13,169 nt of DNA, from the NCBI GenBank assembly GCA_900088475.1, contig FLMG01004571.1, forward strand, positions 117,863 to 131,031. The letters run 5' to 3'. The position numbers and the translations under genes are program-made. Origin of the DNA: Hyphochytrium catenoides. Lineage: Eukaryota > Sar > Hyphochytriomycetes > Hyphochytriales > Hyphochytriaceae. Below the pieces are notes generated by a model. That model was given only the letters and a program-made list of their open reading frames with translations, was not told the origin of the DNA and did no database searches. This document shows positions 6,997 through 13,169 of the stretch, one piece after another. The first letter of the stretch is position 1; each line of letters opens with the position of its first letter.

Positions 6997-8496
6997 CGTT
7001 TGATCAAGCAAGTGTCTTGGCGTCTACGCGCATGAGGAGGCGGGTACTGTGATGGTTTCCCGATTGGCTCCTTCCTCGCCGCTTCTCACTCTTCTCCAAT
7101 CTCTTCTTGCCCCTTCCTTCTTTCTCCTTCTTCTCCTCCAGCTGCTGGCGCTCATGCTTTCCATCATGTCTCCTCTTGTTGTTTGTTTGGAAAAAGGAAG
7201 AGCAAAGATTTTGCTCGTCTCTCTCATCATCGGAGAGGAAGATGAGAGCCCCGCTTCCTCGCCGCCGCATCCGCATCAGCTTCCTGTCACTTCTTGCCGG
7301 CACTAGGTGGTGACCGCGTGAATTCACTGCTTTCTTCGTCTTCCTTTCTGTCTTTCTGACCTAGTTTCCGTTCTCTTGTTCTCTTCACTTCTAGTAGATA
7401 CTTCCTTCATCTCTTCCTCTTTTTTTATCGGTGGTCTGTTAACCTTGAAGAGACAGGCAGATTCTCGCCGCGGGCTTGCCCACCAACATGATATACTCCA
7501 ACTCTGTTCTTAGCGTCACAGTGCCTAAATCAATGCTATATAACGATAGAACACCCTCGGATCGGTGTCTATCGTCGCTGATCCATACTGGTCGTGGAAA
7601 TCTACTCCTCCATGGAGCATATCCCACACATGGCTGTCTTGAAGGTACAACTTAGCTCTTTTTTGACTTCTAACTAGGAACTACTACATAGTTGACTAGC
7701 TATGGAGTACTCCATCTGATCATTAAAACTATAGTCACATGATATAGAACCCACATGTCCCAAAGGATTCCTACGTTGTAGGTGCATTGTGCCCATTTTG
7801 CCGAGCTTTATCCAATGGCAAACAAACAAGCAAGGAATCCAAAAGTACTTTGTTGTTCTAAGCAGTACACCCTTAGAGGCGAATGTCAAAAAAGCAGCCA
7901 AATCTTCATGATGCTTCACTTCGTGCTCCTCATTTTGGGAGTTCTCCGCTGTCAGCTCCTTTCAAGGGAAGGAGACTAATGCATTTCAATTATACCACGC
8001 TGATTATCCCGACTTAGTAACCTCATACCCTGGCGAACGCTTGATACCTCTGGTTTCGGCGTCTTCAAGTTAATGTTAGGCATCGAAGCTAGCTAAGGCC
8101 ACCCTCTTCATGCTTATGTAGGTCTTATAAACTATCTCATGCGACTACATCCCTGGGATCTTGGCACCAGATAAACTTTTGGGCTTTCCGTTGTCCTTAT
8201 TACCGCAATTTCTCGACACAAGATAGTGCCCCTCTGTCCCTGATTATAGTGATTATAGTGGTGGTCCCACAATCCTCCATCGTCCATCCCCTCCAGAAAC
8301 GGCGCTGTGGCGGAGAAGATAAAAGCAGCTCAGGAATGCTGTCATGGATTATGGCACGTTTACAGTCGGCTGACGAAATCAAAAAGGTGCCGACAGCTTA
8401 TCCTTATCTAGTTCTCAATGGTGTCCGCTCTTATAATAATATGCTTACTTCCCGTCCCTGTGATGACCACGTCTATGTTCCGTGTAGCTTTTTCCT

Positions 8497-8610
8497 GTTC
8501 AAGGCTCTGGGTCATAACCATCATTCGGACAATCACTACCCAAGGCGTGCTGTCGTAGAATTTGTTTAGATGACGATGCAGCACGATGGTTGCTCTTCTA
8601 CAGTTTCTAC
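8497..8610. repeat. Diverged dispersed repeat, copy B
   Basis: This copy aligns collinearly with about 3404-3540. The longest exact block is GATGCAGCACGATG (8575-8588). Copy B lies in the tract that lacks the CT-rich signature of copy A's surroundings. Confidence 0.35.
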
Positions 8611-8719
8611 AGCTTTCCTGAAGGAGACAATCACCTGTAGGAGGGACAATCACTTGCTAAATCTTAGCCACCAAAAGCCCTTCTTCTTACCTTGACTGTC
8701 ATTCTCACCACAACCCAAG

Positions 8720-9110
8720 AGTGCCCACTTCTATCGATGACCAGCAGCGAAACCAGGCGCTCTCAAGCAGACCTCAACAGGCACAACTTGTACGCCTTAG
8801 AATGATCATAGACGACAGCAGCCCCCACTGCTGGCATCAAAGGCGAAGGCTTATAACCCTTTATGTTGGTCCATGTCTTCACTGGCAACCACAACAAACC
8901 TGGCGATCTCCTTTATTATTGGAATCATGTAGTTCAGCATCACCCCAGCTTTGCACCGCGAGAAGAATGATGGTTCAGCAATTGTCGGAAGGGTAACATC
9001 CAATCAGGGTTGATGTTTGGCCTAGAAGAGCCATTCGGAACACCTCATTGGCTTATATCAGATGCCCCCCACCCATCTTCAACTTCGACATATCCTTCAA
9101 ATACTTCATA
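8720..9110 (-). pseudogene. Possible decayed protein-coding sequence
   Basis: On the - strand, patches with natural amino-acid composition occur one after another in different frames and are cut by stops. These include GVPNGSSRPNINPDWM, the 48-codon open piece at 8997-8851 (VTLPTIAEPSFFSRCKAGVM, later ARFVVVASEDMDQ), and GYKPSPLMPAVGAAVVYDHS just beyond. This is the pattern expected of a frameshifted old gene or transposable-element ORF. No family can be named. Chance open frames remain possible. Confidence 0.22.
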
Positions 9111-9681
9111 CAATATATTTCTTTCACCTTATAAACCCTAGGCTAGCTTGCCTGAAACATAGCTCTATAGTTTTTGGGTGTGTGGGCATAACGAGCACAG
9201 GTTAGTGTCTTGAGGAAAGATCAAGGCCTAAGAATGTCCAAAGCAGTTACAGGGCCAGCGATTGGTTGATAGATGACGAGGGCACTGCTGTATCGAAGAG
9301 GTCTCGTCGCTCACGCACTATCATCTTTGAACGCAATACTCTAAGAAGAACGATGTGTGCGTTTGACTCCCTACAAGTCATGATGACTGTGCATTAACCC
9401 TCCTCGATCCTAGCACAGAATCTGAGTGCTCTGGCTTTGTTGCTTCGAGCTTCTCATCCAGGAGGGAGATCTACGGAGATCTCTTGGTCCGCGTCTCTTT
9501 GGGTCTCCCACCACTTAGCGCTCTCTTGGTTCGCCCTCTTGCTTCCAGCCACAACGAAGCGGCAGCCTTGCCTTTAGGTTCATTGATCAACTTTCCTTCT
9601 CAACCAAAAAAGCTCAAAATCAATCTCTAAAACGACAAAGCTCAAGACACAGAGCCAAAAGAATCCCCTCCCAAACGCAAT

Positions 9682-9867
9682 ATGTCCACAATAACAGTTC
9701 AGCGGCAATGGAGTATTGATTCAGAGGTTGACTGCGAATACCCATCAGTCTATGACGAAGACGAAGAGTGCAGCTTGGAGCGAGGCGATCAAGGCTTTCA
9801 GTCTCTTAGTCAGTATGACACGGACAACTCTGTGGACGATGACTGTTGGGACCCGGACGACTTGTAA
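9682..9867 (+). CDS. Hypothetical small acidic protein
   Basis: A 61-codon ORF from ATG 9682 to TAA. The product is strongly acidic, with Asp/Glu-rich stretches (SVYDEDEECSLERGD; NSVDDDCWDPDDL at the C-terminus), and has no membrane segment or signal peptide. The preceding 80 bases are A/C-rich and free of ATG, like a fungal-type leader, with A at -3. A canonical AATAAA follows at 10141-10146. The frame is thus a believable complete small gene, or the 5' exon of a longer one: a weak GTATGA donor occurs at about 9813. A second open frame overlaps its end and runs to 10058, but it lacks an ATG start. No family is recognised. Confidence 0.42.
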   Translation: MSTITVQRQWSIDSEVDCEYPSVYDEDEECSLERGDQGFQSLSQYDTDNSVDDDCWDPDDL

Positions 9868-10092
9868 CAGCAGTCTACTCAAGACAAGCAGAAGTCTCCC
9901 ACACACTCGACGCTATTTATACTTTTAGAAAACACCTGCTTCGTCAGTCACAACTGTACACTATCCTTTACAACTTGAGCCCAAATAGACAAGAGCACGG
10001 CTTCAACGTCCACTATATCCTGCCCGAGGCACTACGGCGCCAACCCCAAGTACACTAAAAATGGTCCAATACGGCAGTCACAAACAGATGCC

Positions 10093-10098
10093 TTTATT
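10093..10098 (-). terminator. Candidate poly(A) signal for the HAD phosphatase
   Basis: TTTATT on + reads AATAAA on -, 134 bases past the phosphatase stop codon. Confidence 0.5.
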
Positions 10099-10140
10099 TC
10101 GGTCTCTCTGTTCAAGTAATCACTGCTTTCCATAGTTGCT

Positions 10141-10146
10141 AATAAA
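10141..10146 (+). terminator. Candidate poly(A) signal for the small acidic ORF
   Basis: AATAAA on +, 274 bases past the stop at 9867. It lies to the right of the opposing signal at 10098-10093, so the two transcripts would overlap tail to tail. Confidence 0.45.
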
Positions 10147-10231
10147 TATAGACCTGTCTTTGCTTTTTTACATCGCTGTGGAGATATTTACACTTCGAAC
10201 TGTTTCCCTGAGGTAGAGCTCCAAGAGGAGA

Positions 10232-11422
10232 CTAATGGTATCTGGGTAGCCCCCAGTTGTGAGGTTCAAATTGAGCCATACTGCTCAGCACCTCGTCGGC
10301 GGCTATGGTCCCATCATGAGGTAGGTTAGGGTCGGGAATCCATACTACGGGCATGTTGGCGCTTACAGCCGCCTCCACACCTGCAGGGGAGTCTTCAAAT
10401 ACCAAAAACTGAGAAGGGGAAAGCGAAAAGACATCCGGTGCGCCAATTCGCCCTTCTCGCTTGCTTGTGGCTCCTAAGAGGCGGGAGGCCGCCAAAAGAA
10501 AGATATCAGGCGCAGGCTTTCCTCTTGATAGCTCTGGATCGTCCCCACAAACCACCGTTTGAAAGAGGGAAAACAACTCTTGGTGCTTTTGAGTCTTCAT
10601 CTCGTAAGCTTCTCGGGCCGAGCTCGTCGCTACCGCCATAGGGACCTTGTGCTTGTGAAGGTGCTCAACCAGGGCCTTGACACCTATTAGAGGTACAACA
10701 TACAATCAGACGAAGGTAATCTTACAACGCAATCTAACGCCTAACTTCAGGTGCTATCACGGCGTGCTATGCTGACGTGGTCTTTGGCTGTGGTCTCCTC
10801 ACCTGGTAAGAGGGTACAGTGAGGCATCATAATTTTATGCATCGCAGTCTTCTCTTTAAGATACTCCTCAGGCGTCATTGGAAGCCCTAGTTCGGTGACT
10901 AGGATCTTTGCAGAGTCTGTGGCCCTAATGCAAGCCCGTATTAGCAAGACAGAGCTGAGAAGCGAAGAAGCGAAGTGTTGGAGATAGGAGGTGTCTAGGG
11001 TTTACTGATCCGACAAGGTTGAAGATATTATCACAGATGGAGATATATAGAGCCTGACAGACTAGAGAGTGAGAAGCGGAAGAGCAGGTACGCAAAGAGG
11101 AAGCTAGATATTCTTGATCTAAATCCGAAGAAAATATCCAATAGAACCGAGAGCCTGACACAACAGAAAGGGAGACAGCTCAGTTTGTCATGGCCTCACA
11201 GCTTGCCAAGCATCATTGCCTTCACACTCCAATCGAAGGTCTTCCCATATCTACTAACTATCTTGTTGGTGGCCGCAATATAGATGGATTCCGTGTCTGA
11301 GACGAGTAAAGAAAGAGAGAGCGTTACAGCTACATCGCCATAACGGCCGTCACGGTCTGCCTACCGAGTAGAAGCCCATCCATGTCAAAGATGACATAGC
11401 TGACTGCTCTTCTCTCCTTCAT
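10232..11422 (-). CDS. HAD-superfamily phosphatase, pseudouridine-5'-phosphatase (HDHD1/PUDP)-like
   Basis: A complete four-exon gene, 242 residues: exons 11422-11365 (58 bases), 11296-11200 (97), 10924-10803 (122) and 10683-10232 (452). The introns are 68, 275 and 119 bases, all GT-AG. All four HAD motifs are present: motif I FDMDGLLLDTES (D13 nucleophile, D15 acid/base), motif II ATSS (112-114), motif III lysine K148 in GKPAPDIF, and motif IV FEDSPAG (D190). The cap-like helical segment with LGLPMTPEEYL lies between I and II. From memory, human PUDP has the same order and the matching sequences LATSS, GDDPEVQHGKPDPDIF and ending GLPSYE; here the end is GLPRYH. The likely reaction is dephosphorylation of a small phosphometabolite such as pseudouridine 5'-phosphate in the cytosol. 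Relatives act on sugar phosphates, so the substrate is inferred. Residues 163-182 are a small insertion relative to PUDP. The neighbour at 12430 is a paralogue in opposite orientation. Confidence 0.93.
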
Positions 11423-12264
11423 GTGGCCTAAACGCCGCTCGTGGGTAGATCCACCTAGTCTTGCGGTCTTCTCCCTCTCCCAACCCTTCGTCTCTTCTTC
11501 AGGACCTCGCCTCGTCTGTCTTAACCTTGCTTTCGCTGGCTCTTGCCTCTTGAGTTGAATTAAAAAAGTAGAGGGAAGAGCTTACTTGTGATGGGGATCC
11601 ACTCTGGGTAAGACCGGCGAGTATGCTGTCGTCAACATCCGCTACTTCGATCCGTTGGGCGGGAGGATGTTAAAAGCTTGGTAGAAGACAGAGAGTGAAC
11701 AGAAGTGCGAAGGAAGGGAAGTGGACGACAGGTTGATGAGGATGAGATTAGGGAGGCTATGTTTCTTGAAGGCGAGGGCTACTTTTGGTGTACGCCAACA
11801 ACAGCTCCAACAACGATCTGAAGAAGGGCGAAAAGTAACCTTCGGTGATGGAGTGATGTCTCTCCGGGCCATGCTTCACCATACAACCTCAACACATCAG
11901 TCGGTGACGTGTCATCGCCGAGAGGTTTAGTGTGACAGAATGACACTCCGTACATGAAGGGAAGACTCGCGTAGCATCACCCAATCGACCCGGCCATTGT
12001 TAGGACAGACTGACAAACAGTGGACAAGATGCACACAGATAGTTCTATCCAGCTTGTAAGCCTGAAACCTCTGACCACTTCCATTCCGCCCCCATCAGCC
12101 TGTTCCGAGTTGCGACAACCAAAGGCGCACTTTTTTGCTTGCCCAATTTGTCCCTGTGATAATAAACAATGCTAGAACTTTGCAACTACGAGAGTTGTGC
12201 GCTCCCATGTGCGTACCCTGCTCATGATGATGATCTGTCTCGGGGTTTTTTTAAGTTAGGAACC

Positions 12265-12274
12265 GGCGCGAAAA
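12265..12274 (-). promoter_or_regulatory. E2F/DP-like motif
   Basis: GGCGCGAAAA reads TTTTCGCGCC on the other strand and contains TTTCGCGC, the E2F/DP consensus. It lies about 156 bases upstream of the + phosphatase ATG. This is a motif match only. Confidence 0.3.
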
Positions 12275-12300
12275 CTGTGCCTCTGAGACCAGACTTCAGT

Positions 12301-12316
12301 CCAATCATCCAATCAT
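12301..12316 (+). promoter_or_regulatory. Tandem CCAAT boxes
   Basis: CCAATCAT occurs twice back to back, 114-129 bases before the ATG at 12430, a common distance for NF-Y/HAP-type CCAAT sites. CCAATCA is the preferred core. Confidence 0.4.
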
Positions 12317-12429
12317 CAACATCATCAAAAAGATATTAGAGAGATGCAGATCTAATAAGGGACAGAGAAGAGATAAGAACGTGAACAGACTCTAATAACG
12401 AGGACACAAGGTACATCTTAGAAGTCAAG

Positions 12430-13169
12430 ATGCCAGAGACAGAAGCAGTAACCTATGTCATTTTTGACATGGATGGACTCCTCCTCGGTATGGCTAGGTC
12501 GTGATCGCTTTGACCAGATATCATGTCTGTTTCTCATCACTTTTCTAGCTTTCGCCCTCTCACTGTGGAGACCTCTCCCCTTCTCGGAGCCCTTAAATCT
12601 TCTTTGGTGCTCTCTCTCTCTCTCTCACACACACACTCTCTTCCCCCTATCTCTCTCTCTCTCTCCGTGTCTCTCTCTCCTCGAATTTGTATCATCTTCT
12701 CAACTGATCTCAACGTTTCATTACCTTTGAAATCCTTTGTTTGGAGCGCTGCTTTGACATAGTCTTGTGGCTTCTGAGTAGCGTGACAGCAGAACCCAGT
12801 TTCCTCATCATCATCTTTTCCGTGGCCCTTGTAGATACAGAGTCAATCTATACCGCTGCCACCAACAAGATAGTGGGCAAGTTTGGGAAGACCTTTGACT
12901 GGACGGTGAAGTCGAAAATGATGGGCAAGCGGTAAGATCAGGAGAAGGTGCCAACCGTCTCTCTTGGCTCAAAGCCTATATCCCCTCCTGGTGTAAGAAT
13001 CGCCCTCGCTGTTTTTTCTTCCCCTTATACCCTTACACAATTTTGCTCGATATGCTCCTCCACTTCTGCATCACCTATCTTGACTGTCTGAGCTTTGGCT
13101 GGCGGTCAAACTAGGAGAGATACGCGTCTTATCCGTTGCACCTCACCTCACGTGAACCCCGGCCCTTAT
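12430..13169 (+). CDS. HAD-superfamily phosphatase, HDHD1/PUDP-like paralogue (3'-partial)
   Basis: Exon one (12430-12487, 58 bases) encodes MPETEAVTYVIFDMDGLLL. After a 347-base intron (GTATGG donor at 12488, acceptor GTAG ending at 12834), exon two (12835-12931, 97 bases) encodes DTESIYTAATNKIVGKFGKT and on to MMGKR. A GTAAGA donor at 12932 opens an intron that runs off the window. HAD motif I is intact, D13 and D15. Exon lengths, both intron phases (1 and 2) and 39 of 51 residues match the - strand copy at 11422-11200. The first intron is five times longer than in that copy and holds CT and CA repeats. The catalytic motifs II-IV are outside the window, so activity cannot be judged. The role is inferred as for the neighbour. 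Confidence 0.88.
12611..12636. repeat. (TC)8(AC)5 compound microsatellite
   Basis: Sixteen bases of TC repeat pass directly into ten bases of AC repeat, and a further CT-rich run follows at about 12650-12680. All of it lies in intron one of the + phosphatase paralogue. Confidence 0.9.

Larger units (their letters stand above)
6997..9681. other. Gene-poor tract with probable decayed coding sequence
   Basis: To about 7440 the DNA is CT-rich. From about 7640 the composition changes: fewer CT runs and more even base use. I find no complete gene. The ORFs around 7439-7627, 7674-7979 and 8249-8569 start with GTG, or have only a short ATG-initiated part, and show no known domain. Between about 8720 and 9110 the - strand has coding-like patches in all three frames broken by stops. 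A + open frame at 9206-9397 (63 codons) has no usable start. A tandem nonamer GATTATAGT occurs twice at 8242-8259. The A/C-rich stretch just before 9682 looks like a 5' leader for the small acidic ORF. Confidence 0.4.
11423..12429. promoter_or_regulatory. Divergent upstream region between the two phosphatase paralogues
   Basis: About 1 kb separates the two start codons and must contain both promoters unless a small gene lies inside. Near the + gene there is a tandem CCAATCAT pair (12301-12316) and an E2F-like GGCGCGAAAA (12265-12274). No TATA box is obvious. Two open patches on + with natural composition occur at 11595-11684 and 11729-11821, and a 76-codon ATG ORF lies on - (11642-11872). I cannot decide whether any is coding. 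Confidence 0.5.

Noticed and set aside
6730-7035. 101-codon + ORF beginning at the inverted repeat
   Set aside because: It starts with TTG and has no recognisable features. The opposite strand has a more natural small ORF over the same bases.
7004-7327. 107-codon charged - strand ORF
   Set aside because: It starts with GTG and is mostly Arg/Lys/Glu from a purine-rich strand. It was left out except as possible context for the CPSCGH ORF.
10256-10275. tRNA T-loop-like sequence GGTTCAAATT
   Set aside because: It lies inside the phosphatase coding exon, and no cloverleaf could be drawn around it. No tRNA was found elsewhere.
10925-11161. 78-codon - strand ORF inside the phosphatase gene
   Set aside because: It lies entirely within intron two as defined by conserved flanking exons, so it is intronic sequence.

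Overview
The window is eukaryotic nuclear DNA. Genes are split by spliceosomal introns (GT-AG, about 68-350 bases, pyrimidine-rich 3' ends), poly(A)-type AATAAA signals are present, and the standard code fits every stop that can be checked. The base composition is strikingly rich in CT/GA tracts. Protein content suggests an opisthokont: a FAM184-like C-terminus (a family best known from animals and relatives), a secreted protein with a CBM21/CBM25-like starch-binding signature (common in fungi), and HAD phosphatases of the pseudouridine-5'-phosphatase type. An early-diverging, perhaps zoosporic, fungus or a unicellular relative of animals would fit. This is inference from three families and I cannot name the organism.

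Layout, left to right. 1-989 (+): the last exons of a FAM184-like coiled-coil gene that begins outside the window. 990-2275: a CT-rich spacer with two 36-base (CT)18 tracts and uncertain exon-like scraps. 2276-2934 (+): a doubtful terminal exon, then an intact 182-residue ORF with a mitochondrial-type N-terminus and one membrane segment. 2935-4149: CT-rich spacer. 4150-4803 (-): a complete single-exon secreted protein. 5097-5277 (-): the probable last exon of an unrecognised membrane protein, with upstream exons unresolved. 5278-9681: mostly unresolved DNA holding weak small ORFs, a 13-base inverted repeat and a tract that looks like decayed coding sequence. 9682-9867 (+): a small acidic ORF with its own poly(A) signal. 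10232-11422 (-): a complete four-exon HAD phosphatase of 242 residues. 12430 to the right edge (+): the first two exons of a close paralogue.

The best supported biology is the phosphatase pair. The two genes are head to head about 1 kb apart. Their first two exons are identical in length (58 and 97 bases) and intron phase, and 39 of the first 51 residues are identical by hand count. This is an inverted gene duplication with a shared divergent upstream region. The other genes show no operon-like or pathway link to each other. I see no rRNA, tRNA, CRISPR array or intact mobile element, and no clear evidence of a novel multi-gene system.
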